A DNA stretch of 64,000 nt, taken from the NCBI RefSeq assembly GCF_037176765.1, contig NC_090023.1:204632506-204696505 (forward strand). The letters are read 5' to 3'. The number at the start of each line of letters is the position of its first letter. Position 1 is the stretch's first letter. Under the pieces are notes generated by a model. It did not search any database, was not told the origin of the DNA, and saw only the letters and a program-made list of their open reading frames with translations. Of this stretch, positions 56,501 through 64,000 are shown piece by piece. The DNA comes from Anolis sagrei (Eukaryota > Chordata > Lepidosauria > Squamata > Anolidae). The position numbers were made by a program, and so were the translations under genes.

Positions 56501-57932
56501 GTGAAAAGACACTCAGAAATGTTCATGTCCACCATTGTGATCATGTTTAGATGTCATCAAAGCTGACTGCTATAGTAAAAGAAAATCCCCTAAGAGCCAT
56601 TAGTGAACCTTCTGAATTCACCAGATTTCTCTGGGAGACCACCTTAATAGTCCTCAAACTCTACAAAGGGTCCTATGACACATAAAAGACTAACAAAGTT
56701 TATGACAACATGAGCATTTATGTATTACAGTACGTTTTGAAAACTTTTCTGCTATAACAAAACTAGTTAGTTTTTAAGGTGTTGCAGGATTGTTGCTATA
56801 GACTCTTCATGAGTTTTGTTGTGAATGCTACCACAGCTATGCCTCCTGAGAATATATGATCAAACTATGTATTAAATTACATTTAAGTCAACAAAATGTG
56901 ATACATCTTCAACAAACAACAGGAAATCTAATAAACATGGACATATTAGGATATCCTAGATCATTATCTTTGTTACACAACATGAACAATACAATCATCT
57001 CTATTCATATAAGATATGAATTTAAGCATTAAATAACCAGTAACATTTATGACTTGCCAACAGCTTTCTAATTTCATAATGTTCAAAAGTATTCATTCAC
57101 CGATTGAAACACAACCATTCTAACTGTGAAGCTAGAAATGAATTATTATGAACATTCTTTGAACTCAAAAAATAATATTTCTTTTTTGGCCCCCATGTTC
57201 ATCCAGTGGTTGTGAAAGTTTCACACTGAAATTTAATCCTGGAGGATTGCTCTATGGATACCATGGACAGCTAAAATACAAATGAGTCCCAGAGAAAAAA
57301 GATAAGAAGAAAGTCTAAGACCCAATCAAGCCTGAACTCTCAAAAGAAGCCAAGTTGACTATGCTGAAGCTGTCATACTTTGGACTTATCATGAAATAGC
57401 ACAACCCACTGAAAAAGATGACTATCTTTGATAAAATGGAAGGCAGCAGGAAAAGGTGAAGACTTTACTCCATGTGGGTTGATTTGACTTACAAGAACTG
57501 AGCAGGGATGTTGACCATTAGGTGACTTGGATATCTCTAGGGTTGCCATGTCAAAGTCAACTTGACACCAAATAACAACAATCAATAGAGAAGAATGTAT
57601 TGGAATTGTATTAAAAAAAGGTTTCAGAAGAGGAGAAAAAAGATTGTGGGGATATCCATTCACATGCCACTAGAGGGTGACCTTCAGTGCCCTTTCCTGC
57701 AAATAAAGAAAAAACAGAGCAAAAACAGCAACATGTGGAGAATATATTGTATGTGTCTCATCTTTTAGAAAAAGCCTTAAAAGTATTAATATGACAGTTG
57801 TATAATAAGACCTATTGCAAGCTGAATATTGTCAATAACACATTCAACTTTGTTATATAAAATAAATTGTCCTAGAATCCATATAAAATATTTACATTAT
57901 CAGTTACTTACCATTGTCAATCCAATTTCCAT
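29396..57932 (-). CDS. PNLIPRP3: Pancreatic lipase-related protein 3-like gene, last exon not found
   Basis: Predicted secreted lipase of the pancreatic family. Exons down the minus strand: 57932-57912 (putative start), 54226-54178, 52310-52156, 49955-49830, 48544-48410, 46335-46206, 44313-44197, 44113-43991, 38048-37930, 37503-37377, 35319-35214 and 29563-29396, with no stop across about 450 residues. The call rests on resemblance to human PNLIPRP3 (IIWI and GTAEG leader, [16 protein letters not shown], weakly conserved PLAT end) and on its place upstream of PNLIP on the same strand. The Ser, Asp and His of the triad are all present. Odd points: exon 2 lacks the usual ATG, exon 6 is 21 nt longer than its neighbour's, the lid is acidic, and Ile replaces the Pro two residues after the Ala that follows the catalytic DP. 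The terminal exon should lie between 29.4 and 22.9 kb but was not recognised. Confidence 0.87.
30011..30492. mobile_element. GC-rich palindromic non-autonomous element
   Basis: Edges AAGCTCTTCCAGACAGG and, reversed, AGAGCCCTTCCACATAG are alike. It contains the inverted pair GCTCCCGATGCATCA / ATCAGGAGC and the block ATCTGGATTAACCTGG. No coding. Same structural class as 32,122 and 60,551. In PNLIPRP3 intron 11. Confidence 0.5.
32122..32718. mobile_element. Palindromic non-autonomous element with ~85-nt arms
   Basis: The ends GGGCGGTTCCAGACAGCAC and, reversed, GGGCACATCCAGGCAGCAC are inverted copies. Inside, about 32,292-32,381 and 32,440-32,526 form long inverted arms sharing GCACTCTCCTGGCA, GTAGAAAT and CCACCATTCC. 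No coding capacity. In PNLIPRP3 intron 11. Confidence 0.65.
32762..33703 (-). mobile_element. L2-type LINE 3' third with open C-terminal frame
   Basis: Minus frame 33,681-33,022 (219 codons, open) encodes [60 protein letters not shown] and [20 protein letters not shown]. The 3' UTR and AT-rich tail run to 32,762. 5'-truncated near 33,703. Very close in sequence to the 43-kb copy, so recently active. Antisense to nothing: it has the same orientation as PNLIPRP3. Confidence 0.92.
33720..35213. other. AT-rich PNLIPRP3 intron 11 sequence
   Basis: No exon or clear repeat was recognised apart from a T run near 33,770 and a TATAGTATAGTATACCATA palindrome near 34,193-34,212. Confidence 0.4.
35214..35319 (-). 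CDS. PNLIPRP3: PNLIPRP3 exon 11: PLAT domain, first half
   Basis: 106 nt. It encodes [20 protein letters not shown] and [13 protein letters not shown], two codons shorter than PNLIP exon 11. It ends in phase 2 before GTACAT. Confidence 0.92.
35562..35610 (-). mobile_element. CR1 tail fragment
   Basis: TAGAATCATAGTGTTGGAAAGG is the terminal CR1 block only. Confidence 0.5.
35669..36042. mobile_element. MITE with GCAGTCCCC termini
   Basis: Left ACAAGCAGTCCCCAATTTAC and, reversed, right ACAGGCAGTCCCCGAGCTAC are inverted copies. The interior (GGTTTGTTCTTAAGTTGAAT, ATGATAACTCTTTCAGGAG) matches 8,898-9,549, where the same element carries an insertion. Confidence 0.72.
36504..36845 (-). mobile_element. 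L2-like LINE 3' fragment
   Basis: Minus strand near 36,795-36,825 encodes LQTWMFRQA, the C-terminal motif of L2-type ORF2, followed by the 3' UTR and a tail ending ATGATGATG at 36,504-36,520. Confidence 0.65.
37377..37503 (-). CDS. PNLIPRP3: PNLIPRP3 exon 10
   Basis: 127 nt. It encodes [20 protein letters not shown], then [13 protein letters not shown]. The linker Cys residues are intact. The donor is GTGAGT in phase 1. Confidence 0.93.
37930..38048 (-). CDS. PNLIPRP3: PNLIPRP3 exon 9: catalytic histidine
   Basis: 119 nt. It encodes [19 protein letters not shown], where the second His aligns with the catalytic His of CNHLRS, then [12 protein letters not shown]. The donor is GTAAGC. A 5-kb L2-type LINE separates it from exon 8. 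Confidence 0.92.
38650..38669 (+). promoter_or_regulatory. ETS and YY1-type motifs at the L2 5' end
   Basis: ACTTCCGG is followed at once by AAGATGGCGG near the 5' limit of the element. YY1-type AAGATGGCGG at an element's 5' end is known from mammalian L1, where it sets the start site; here a similar role is inferred. Confidence 0.5.
40502..42545 (+). pseudogene. L2 ORF2, 5' part: endonuclease and RT N-terminus
   Basis: Same frame from 40,502 to the deletion joint near 42,545, broken by one TAG at 40,947-40,949. The APE-type endonuclease carries the E of TETW, GDFNIH and TDH catalytic motifs. RT begins at ATIKPLL-like [19 protein letters not shown]. Beyond the joint the frame runs only to 42,613 as non-homologous sequence. 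Confidence 0.88.
42546..43392 (+). pseudogene. L2 ORF2, 3' part: YADD box to C-terminus
   Basis: Opens at the joint with [12 protein letters not shown], the RT catalytic motif, then [53 protein letters not shown] and the end [15 protein letters not shown]. It is in a different frame from the 5' part. Nearly identical to the minus-strand copy at 33.0-33.7 kb. Confidence 0.9.
43991..44113 (-). CDS. PNLIPRP3: PNLIPRP3 exon 8: lid, first half
   Basis: 123 nt. It encodes [17 protein letters not shown], then the lid [18 protein letters not shown], acidic and unlike the [12 protein letters not shown] lid of the neighbouring gene. VGD replaces VGH. The donor is GTAAAC. Confidence 0.92.
44197..44313 (-). 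CDS. PNLIPRP3: PNLIPRP3 exon 7: catalytic aspartate
   Basis: 117 nt. It encodes [19 protein letters not shown], then [18 protein letters not shown]. The catalytic Asp is kept; the residue matching the Pro of DPAEP in human PNLIP is Ile. The donor is GTAATA. Confidence 0.92.
   Translation of the reverse strand, partial: AWTQLGLVLKASQTWSDWILLMLSLWMSSIAMLGNFPI
44491..44528 (+). repeat. (AT)n microsatellite
   Basis: Uninterrupted AT units in PNLIPRP3 intron 6, about 180 bp upstream of exon 7. Confidence 0.95.
45407..45540. mobile_element. hAT-like foldback MITE
   Basis: GCACAACTTGTGGCCCTTC at the left is mirrored by GAGGGCCACAAGTTGTGTG at the right; the interior (GGGATGCTGATTTCCAG, TTCTGGGTGCTGAAGTCC) is partly folded. 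Confidence 0.65.
46206..46335 (-). CDS. PNLIPRP3: PNLIPRP3 exon 6: catalytic serine, 7 residues longer
   Basis: 130 nt against 109 in PNLIP. It encodes [20 protein letters not shown], then [20 protein letters not shown]. The extra residues sit between the Ser helix and the strand leading to the catalytic Asp. Phase and donor (GTATGC) are kept. Confidence 0.92.
46995..47382. repeat. Two-copy tandem duplication, 196-bp period
   Basis: GAAAACTGGTATCTTTCTTG starts at 46,995 and again at 47,191. The copies differ at only a few positions (for example GAGCCCCA and GAGTTCCA), so the event is recent. Each unit carries one CTCTCCTGACATTTTGCC repeat segment. Confidence 0.9.
47436..47882. mobile_element. 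hAT-like element nested in another repeat, 8-bp target duplication
   Basis: Ends CAGTGATGGGCAACC and, reversed, CCGTGATGGTGAACC. Exact 8-bp duplication TTCTAGAA at 47,428-47,435 and 47,883-47,890. Across the insertion the flanking CTCCTGACATTTTGCC-type repeat (reversed) continues from GAGAATGC to CGTGGCCATATAGCC. No transposase frame. Confidence 0.82.
48410..48544 (-). CDS. PNLIPRP3: PNLIPRP3 exon 5
   Basis: 135 nt (45 codons). It encodes [18 protein letters not shown] and [17 protein letters not shown]. The acceptor is CTATAG and the donor GTAAGA. Confidence 0.92.
48725..49010 (-). mobile_element. L2-like LINE 3' fragment
   Basis: A (TTTA)n tail at 48,725-48,752, then GGCATTTATATCACGTTCTT and CAATTAA-rich sequence, in the reverse orientation of an L2-like 3' end. 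The 5' part is degraded. Confidence 0.5.
49180..49570. mobile_element. Non-autonomous repeat with TATACATAAGTTGA-type ends
   Basis: Contains GGGTTTTGATATGACCCATG, GATAAGTTGAGGGTCATTCC and TATTGACCCAAGGATATG, phrases folding back on each other; no coding. Ends within 260 bp of PNLIPRP3 exon 4. Family not named. Confidence 0.45.
49830..49955 (-). CDS. PNLIPRP3: PNLIPRP3 exon 4
   Basis: 126 nt, phase 0 at both ends. It encodes [20 protein letters not shown], ending MCL. HGY stands where PNLIP has HGF. The donor is GTATGA. Confidence 0.91.
51340..51450 (+). mobile_element. L2/SINE-type 3' terminus
   Basis: TTGTAAGCCGCCCTGAGTCC, then GGGTTGAGAAGGGCAGG and an AAATAAAT tail, the conserved 3' end shared by squamate L2 LINEs and SINEs that use them. 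Confidence 0.6.
52156..52310 (-). CDS. PNLIPRP3: PNLIPRP3 exon 3: mature N-terminus
   Basis: 155 nt, as in PNLIP. It encodes [19 protein letters not shown] and [18 protein letters not shown]. The acceptor is TTCTAG and the donor GTGAGA. LPD replaces the family LPW, and NVSF replaces NTRF. Confidence 0.92.
52381..52400 (+). repeat. (CA)n microsatellite
   Basis: Short CA run 70 bp upstream of PNLIPRP3 exon 3 (in gene orientation a TG run). Confidence 0.9.
52431..52700 (+). repeat. CTTC/CTTT/CCCT pyrimidine tract, GGAA-rich on the gene strand
   Basis: About 270 bp almost purely C and T. Read in the direction of PNLIPRP3 it is an array of GGAA, GAAA and GGGA units about 120 bp before exon 3. 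Spurious long frames arise on both strands. Confidence 0.9.
53121..53570. repeat. Two direct copies of an unclassified ~130-bp repeat
   Basis: GATGGTCACTCATTGG to CACAAATGAGCATTATATTT (about 53,130-53,240) recurs as GATGGTCACTCGTTGG to CACAAATGAACATTACATTT (about 53,445-53,550), each containing GTCAATTC and TTTGAGTTATGTTAATCCC. TG-rich simple repeats lie between. Confidence 0.65.
54178..54226 (-). CDS. PNLIPRP3: PNLIPRP3 exon 2: signal peptide without its own ATG
   Basis: 49 nt, exactly the length and phase of PNLIP exon 2. The acceptor TATAG is followed by ATT where the family has ATG, then [16 protein letters not shown], close to human PNLIPRP3 (GIWIVAFLFFGT). The donor is GTGAGG in phase 1. 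The start must come from an upstream exon or a non-AUG codon. Confidence 0.75.
55325..55450 (-). mobile_element. L2-like LINE 3' end
   Basis: TTTATTATTTACTTATTTG, then GTATGCTGCCTTCATTCC and GGCAGCATACAGC, in the reverse orientation of an L2-like terminus. Confidence 0.4.
55746..55824. mobile_element. Short hAT-like MITE
   Basis: AGGCCCCTTCTACACTG (55,747-55,763) and its inverted copy CAGTATAGAAGGGGCCT (55,807-55,823), with ATAATCCAGTT and TCTGGATTTTAT inside. Confidence 0.65.
57912..57932 (-). CDS. PNLIPRP3: PNLIPRP3 candidate exon 1 supplying the start codon
   Basis: The minus strand reads ATG GAA ATT GGA TTG ACA ATG, directly followed by a perfect GTAAGT donor. Joined to exon 2 (ATT AAC ATA) it gives MEIGLTM-INIIWI in frame (phase 0). 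The frame is also open some way upstream, so the 5' edge of the exon is unknown. No clear TATA box was seen. The position, 3.7 kb upstream of exon 2, is plausible for intron 1. This is inferred from splice signal and phase, without transcript data. Confidence 0.42.
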
Positions 57933-58829
57933 GAATACACTGAAATCCTTGGGCAGAGTACTCTCCTTTAGATCCTGTATGTTATTCTTGCCTTTCCCTG
58001 CTGAGTAACTAACTGAGAATTAAGATGACAGAGTCCTCAGGAAAATGATCTGTCTAATGATCCAGGTTGGTAGGTGTGTATTCTGATTATGGATTCTAAT
58101 TATGCAGTTTTGTGTGGGATGGCCTATGGCAACTAGTAATGTTTGGTCTCAGACAGTAACTCCTAGTTATATCCTGATGTCTTTGTTTGCTTTGGCTCAC
58201 TGTTTGACTTACTCTCATGCAGATTACCTCAATTGTTCCATTAAGCAATAAAATCAAGATCGAATATTTTGCATCCTCCCTCCTGAAACCAAAGCCTATG
58301 CAAAAGAAAATCTAGGAAAGACTTGGCAGCACAAAAAGTAGATACAACACTGCAGAGAAGACCAGCATTGCTCTGCAACCCTATCTGTCCATCCGTCCGT
58401 CAGTCAGTCATTCTTTGGATATATTCTGGATGCAAGCAGAAGGGCTACTGTAGAAGAAGGCTTCCTGTAAGTGGAAGGTATTGCCAACAAAAAAAAATCA
58501 CATTATTCACATAATTACAGAAATGCCTCGTATTATTTCTGAAGTTTGCTTGAGTAACACAGCAGGGAGGACCATTTTCTATTTATAATTGTTAATGAAT
58601 ACTCAACTATATATTGACAAATATTGACAACCAAGTCATCTCGCCTTACAAAAATGCCACCATGCCTTTGTGGAATGTGGGGTGTGCTGCTTGTGCAACT
58701 TTTCCAATGCTCTAGAGTGAATCAGTTAACTGATTTGCATGTATCTGTTACAGAGGAAGTGGCAGCAGCATCAAGTCCAAGTTCACTTGTAGGCTTTTCA
58801 ACAGTAAACAAAACAGCATGCCAGATTAT

Positions 58830-59580
58830 TTATGGGAGCTGGTTACAGGGAGAGGTCAACCCCCCTGTTCAAACAGCTCCACTGGCTGCCAATACGTTTC
58901 TGGTCCCAATTCAAGGTGCAGGTGATTATCTACAAAGCCCTAAACAGTTCAGGACCTGCCTATTTTCAGGATTGTATCTTCCCCTATGAACCAGCACAAA
59001 CTCTAAGATATTCTGGGGAGGCTCTTCTCTGGCTTCCGCCACCGTCTCAAGTGCGGTTGGTGGGGAAAAGGGAGAGGGCCTTCTCGGTGGTGGCCTCTTG
59101 GCTCTGGAACTCTCTATCAAATGAAATTAGATTGCCATCCACTCTATCCACTTTCCACAAGGACTTAAAAACTTGGATGTTCTGTTGTGCATTTGATTAG
59201 GCAGTTTCACCAGAGAATTGGTTTGATCTCACCACAGCTCCATAGTTGGGCCTGTAATCTTGACACTTTAAACGGCTAGGGACATTACCCTCCCAGCTGG
59301 ACCTTATTGAATTTGAATTGAATTTTGCACTTTTCCCTGGCTCTATTTAGGAACCATCGCACATACCCTGAGCCCTCTGCATTCAGCACTTAATCATTCA
59401 GCCATGATTTTAAAATGATGTTGTATCTGTGAAAGGTTTTTTTTTTTCTGTTGTGCTGTTGTTGATTTTACTTTATTGTGCTTATTTTAATCTGTATTTT
59501 TGGGCTTCTCCTTTTGAAAGCTGCCCTGAGGAGATAGTGCCAGGGTATAAAAATAAAGTTATTATTATATTATTATAGAG
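58830..59580 (+). mobile_element. L2-type LINE 3' fragment, diverged
   Basis: Plus frame 58,832-59,200 encodes LHWLPIRFWSQFKVQVIIYK, AQTLRYSGEALLWLPPPSQV and [20 protein letters not shown], ending LKTWMFCCAFD. Then a 3' UTR with GCTGCCCTGAGG and a TTATTA tail. More diverged than the 33 and 43 kb copies. Confidence 0.88.
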
Positions 59581-60550
59581 GAAGAAGCATCCTGTACTTC
59601 ACTATTTGAACTTCAAGGGGTTCATAAACATGCTTGTAATATAAGGAGTTACAAGCTCCAGTCTCTATGTCTATAATAGAGAAAATATTTTAAAGAAACA
59701 GAAATATCAACTACAGGAAGAACTTAAATGAAGGCGAGCACCCTTTGTGGCTCCAAAGGGTCAGTGAGGAAATGTTTATATTCATGGGAGGTCCTGGAAC
59801 TAAATGCTAGTAATACCAAGGACCTTTGCACTTATAGTGAAGTTTAGATGAACTATAAAGGTGTCGAAAATATTTGGAGGATAAGGTTGGATGAGTCCCA
59901 ATGAGAAATTATTGCCCTAGTGACATGAAAGCCACCAACTTTATAGAAATATAGAAATGATTACTGTAAAAAATAAAATATACTTCACTGTTGTTAATAA
60001 CCAATATGCCTGTTCAGTCCCTTATCCTCATGCTATTGAGAAGTAACTTCAAAGATCTTTCTTTTCTCTGTTTAGGATTAATCATGCTTAAAATGGACTA
60101 TGGGTGAAGAAAGAGAGTACTGTAAGCTGATCTGTTTTAGTGAGCCAGGTAAACTCTATTTTGACAATAGCTGACATCTCATTGTGGCCTATGTTGTTTG
60201 CTGAGTTCTGCTATTTATCTTTTGCTAGATAAATGCAATATTGTGTACCCAGAGACAACAACCAGAAATTACGGCTACATGCAGTGCCAGACATTGAAAA
60301 CAATCTCTGCCTACATTCTGTACTGATCACATAGACCTCTCATATGTGTTAGATATTGCTCATGCATACTATGTAACTTTAATGTTCTGCAAAATACTGA
60401 GGGTTTAAATAAGCTTTATTTATCTCATCCACTGTTGTGAATAAGTTGGACTGAAACTGGTATGAGGACTTGATATGTCCTTCAGGCAAAATTATTCTCT
60501 GAACCTTCCTGCTCAGATTCAGGGCTCATCTTAGCTTTGGGTCCCACCTA

Positions 60551-61196
60551 AGGGTGCTTCCACACATCACTAAAACCCGTGTCAAAGCAGCTTAAAGTAA
60601 CCCACTTCGGTGTGGTTCTAGTCCCCACCTCCTCCCACAACCCCAGGATTTCCCTCCCGGGGTGACTACATGCTATCCCAATTTCACTCGGGATAGCATG
60701 AAGCCACCCTTGAAGCCCCCAATTTACCACTAAAACTTACTGAAAAGGTCCCTGGGCCCCATAGAGCCTCTCCTCATTTTCTTGTGGCACGAAAAAATGA
60801 TGCCTGAGGGGATGGGAAGGGTGAGGAGGAAAATCTCTGCATCCATAGCCGCCCCCCCCCTCCCCCCACGTCTCTTCATGTGTAATTTCCTTGCACCACG
60901 AGGAGAGGCTCCATGGGGGTCAGGGACCATTTCAGTAAGTTTTAGGGGGTAAATTGGGGTAGAGGTAAGGGGTGGGTGCCCTCCTGGTAGTCAATTCCCA
61001 CAGACCCATCACTTCATTAGACCCAGATCTTTCATAAAGATCCGGATCTAATGAGGTGTTTAATTAATGTGGAGCACAACAGGGAAACCGTGGTTTACTC
61101 CACATTAATTTGCTTTTACCGGAGGCATTGTTTGGACGCCTCCGGTAAAACCAAGACAGGTACTGTGTTTTCAGCCAGTCTGGGTGGGCCCTGAGA
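60551..61196. mobile_element. Palindromic GC-rich element with ~60-bp arms and serial hairpins
   Basis: Long inverted arms at about 60,717-60,776 and 60,900-60,960 share AATTTACC, AAAACTTACTGAAA, GGTCCCTG and GAGCCTCTCCTC. Extra hairpins: 60,669-60,700 (11-bp stem), 61,015-61,053 (16 of 18), 61,062-61,110 (13 bp) and 61,114-61,150 (13 bp). Outer ends resemble AGGGTGCTTCCACACA-type termini. No coding capacity. Confidence 0.65.
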
Positions 61197-62780
61197 GGAT
61201 AATTCATTCATTAGGCTGATAATTCATTCTTACCCAACACTCACAGTTTCCTGACAACTGATATTCAGCAAAATATTGCCTTTGGCACAACAAATAATAT
61301 ATTGTTACAACAGATAGCCTTATCTCTGATGAGGGAAATCATATAGGAATGTTATATTTCCTGTTACACTATTAAGACTTAGTAAACACCTGTGTGACTT
61401 TCCTGAGAACAACTATGCTATCCCATTTCCTGAAAATATTCTGACTATTCTCTCATATCACCATTTTCATCGCTCTACTTCATAATCACTGGAAAACTTT
61501 ATTTTTGTACCAGAAAGTTAATAGAGAAATTCCAAAGATATGCAGATACACAGCTTCAAAACTGATTGATGGAATTGTAGTAATATCTTTTCATGTGTAT
61601 ACTTGTTCTACATTCCACGTATAACTGGCTGCATGGGTGTTACAGCAAAAGATAGCAGGAGAAATTTTCATCAGAAGTAAGACTTTGTTTGGAGTCATAA
61701 AGAATGAATGAATACATCAGTTTTATGGGAGGTGGTCCTATTTCCATCTGTGAAGTATGCAAGGTATGACAATATGTCCAAACAGAAGAAAGAGGTTAAT
61801 TCTCCAGATATGGTTCTAATTGGGTGGCTAGATGTTTTGTGTTCTTATGTATATTTCATATGTCAATCTGAACTCTTCTTATCTATATTAGAACACTGTG
61901 TGGTTTTGTAAGAGCTTATGTGATTTCCGAGGGCTTTTCTATTTATGCAATGCTGTGTAAGTCACCGAACTTCATTCACACCCTTCTAATTGCCACACTG
62001 TTATAAACCTAACCTTTAATTAAGGATTTGTTGGCAAGGGCATTGCAATCACAATTAATTTAGCAGGACCAGCCATGGAAAATGTGCTTTCTATATTAAA
62101 CGTGCATAAGTCTTTCTCACTAGGGGAGACCTGTTCTAGTAGGTAGATAAATAACTAATCAGTATAGTCTCTGATCTTTTCCATATCTTCAGTAAGAGAT
62201 GTGAAATGCCAAAGAACCCTTAAAGTATCTTTCCTTGTCCTAATGTGAATGCCTTTTCCTTATACTTCATGAAACTTTCAAGTTGAGGTGGGTACTGGGA
62301 TTGGGTACTAGTTGTACCAATGTTAATGGCTTATTATTCCAATTAGAGCCTAACCATATGTTCAGTAAGAAAGAATGATGGAACGTTTAGTCCAGCGTCA
62401 GGCTACACATTCCTCAGTATTGAATCCCATGCACATCTGGCTTAGTAAGCAGGTACATTGTGACATAGCCTCAGACAAACACTACTCACCAGTCCAATCA
62501 ATTTTGGATTCTGTTCATCTGTTGATCTGTTAACGCTCTGTCTATCTGTAGATATCTTAGACGTTTTAATGAGGATAAGCCTCATTAAAACATAACTTTC
62601 ATCATGACTAAGGTCCAATCTAAACATCTAGATACAAATTAGTCTTTTAATTCCAGTGAAATCAATGTGCCTTTGATGGGCTTCTCAGGCGATTGTTTCA
62701 TTCCAAATACAAATACACTTCGATACATTACCAGAAATCTTCGAAGGGACTGAATCATAGTTTGGCCAATAGTACAAAAA
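61197..62780. other. Intergenic sequence, no recognised feature
   Basis: AT-rich, upstream of PNLIPRP3. No exon, RNA gene or clear repeat was recognised. Confidence 0.5.
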
Positions 62781-62814
62781 TAAGTTGGTCAGTAGTTTTG
62801 AAATGTACTGGCCA

Positions 62815-63150
62815 AGTTCCAAGGAAAGCATAGTAGTTCGAACATTGTACTACAATGCTAGAGAACATGGTTTGACTCCATGTATAACCATTAAAACCTT
62901 CTGGGTGATCTTGGGCAAGTCACACACTCTTAGTGTCAGAAAACTGCATGATTGGTCTGCCTCAGGGTTGTCCTATGTCTGAGATGAAGGCACACAACGA
63001 CAATAGTCATCTAATCAATTGACATATTGTAAGTTAAATTATTTTGATCTGCTTTAAATTGTTTAAGTTGGTCAATTTGATTTTATTGTATGGTGCACTG
63101 AGATCTTTAGATATAGTGGGACACCACAATAATATGACAAATAAATAAAA
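62815..63150 (+). mobile_element. CORE-SINE/MIR-like element with L2-like tail
   Basis: A B-box-like GGTTTGACTCCATG is followed by the core phrase GTGATCTTGGGCAAGTCACA and CTCAGGG, then an L2-like 3' end with an AAATAAAATAAG tail. Diverged, hence old. Confidence 0.6.
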
Positions 63151-64000
63151 TAAGTAAATTTCCCTGATTTGTTGGGCTTACTCTGCTTGGGACTAGCAAA
63201 CAGACAGGTATATTGAGTAACTAGCCTTAAAATTATCTCTTTTTTCAGACTCATACTACCATCATAACACCTAAATTGCATTCTTGTTTTTCAGCCTCTT
63301 GATCACTTTTTTGTTGTTTTTTGTTATTCTTGAGTTTAGTTCACAACTTACTACAGATTTTCCCAGTGGAAACATGTGCAGATTTAAGTAAATCTCATGT
63401 AGATTGTGACTTTGTTCTTCTGTAATACCTAAAACACTACCTCCTTCCTTCTATATAAATATGTCTGTGATTTACATCCCTTTTCAGTGGCTCTGTTCCA
63501 ATTTGAAAGAAGCTAAGCTAAAGGATACATGACTGCTCTTTACAATAGCAGCAAACCAATTTTGGAACTTTTCCCCAAACAAGATTGGGTTGGCGTCTTT
63601 TGTTTTTACTTCAGACAGTAAGATTACAAAGTTTCATCAGACCTTGATGTTTTGTTTTGGCACTCAAGGATAAAAATCTCCCCAAGCATGTCCTTTTCCA
63701 TGCCAGTTGAATGAGGGAAGAACAGTAATGCAACTAACAATTAGAGACTGCTGAAACCAGCTGTTCAAGGTGTGTCATTGTCTTTGTTGGATTGCATGAC
63801 TGGAGCTACCTTCTTCAAAGCATAGATAACTTCTTCAGCTAGTTTGACTTAGTAGACATGCACAAGAGAGAAACAGAAAAACAGAACTCTCTTGTGCAAC
63901 ATCTGAGTTTGTCTTCAGATACTATGGGGCCTTGGTAGTTAAAATGAGACAGGAGCTTCGCATATACACATTTCTTGTAATGAGAAGACCAGCATTTTAA
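63151..64000. other. Intergenic sequence, no recognised feature
   Basis: No exon, RNA gene or repeat was recognised up to the window edge. Confidence 0.5.

Overview
The window is nuclear DNA of a squamate reptile, most likely an iguanian lizard. The genes are spliced, and the background is a squamate repeat mix: CR1, L2-type and BovB LINEs, a tRNA-derived SINE resembling the ACA family described in Anolis, Sauria-type SINEs, many hAT-like MITEs and microsatellites. No prokaryotic or viral genes were recognised. The species call is inferred from repeat content only.

Two pancreatic-lipase-family genes lie head to tail on the minus strand. The upstream gene (about 57.9 kb down to 29.4 kb) is PNLIPRP3-like. 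The downstream gene (about 22.8 kb down to 4.4 kb, running off the left edge) is a pancreatic triacylglycerol lipase of the PNLIP/PNLIPRP1/PNLIPRP2 group. This order and orientation match the mammalian PNLIPRP3-PNLIP cluster. Every coding exon from signal peptide to PLAT domain was placed by homology, splice signals and phase, and exon lengths are nearly the same in both genes. The last short exon (the ~20-residue tail with the final Cys) was not found for either gene. Both proteins are predicted secreted digestive lipases with the Ser-Asp-His triad, a lid loop and a colipase-binding PLAT domain.

The most unusual points are in the genes. (1) The PNLIP-like gene has two tandem, diverged copies of exon 12, both 168 nt and phase 2-2, separated by a 67-bp intron, so an alternative PLAT half is possible. 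(2) In the PNLIPRP3-like gene the usual start codon at the head of exon 2 is ATT; an upstream candidate exon ends in ATG directly before a GTAAGT donor and joins in frame. (3) The PNLIPRP3-like enzyme has an Ile at the position of a Pro important for activity, a rewritten acidic lid and a 7-residue insertion between the catalytic Ser and Asp.

Layout, left to right: 1-4.3 kb, intron or downstream sequence of PNLIP with CR1; 4.4-22.8 kb, PNLIP with CR1, BovB, SINEs and MITEs in introns; 22.8-29.4 kb, between the genes, where the PNLIPRP3 3' end should lie; 29.4-58 kb, PNLIPRP3, with a nearly full-length but internally deleted L2-type LINE (38.6-43.6 kb) antisense in intron 8; 58-64 kb, upstream intergenic DNA with an L2 fragment, a large palindromic element and a CORE-SINE-like copy. 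Several GC-rich elements built of nested palindromes (about 22, 30, 32 and 61 kb) look like one structural class of foldback DNA transposon.
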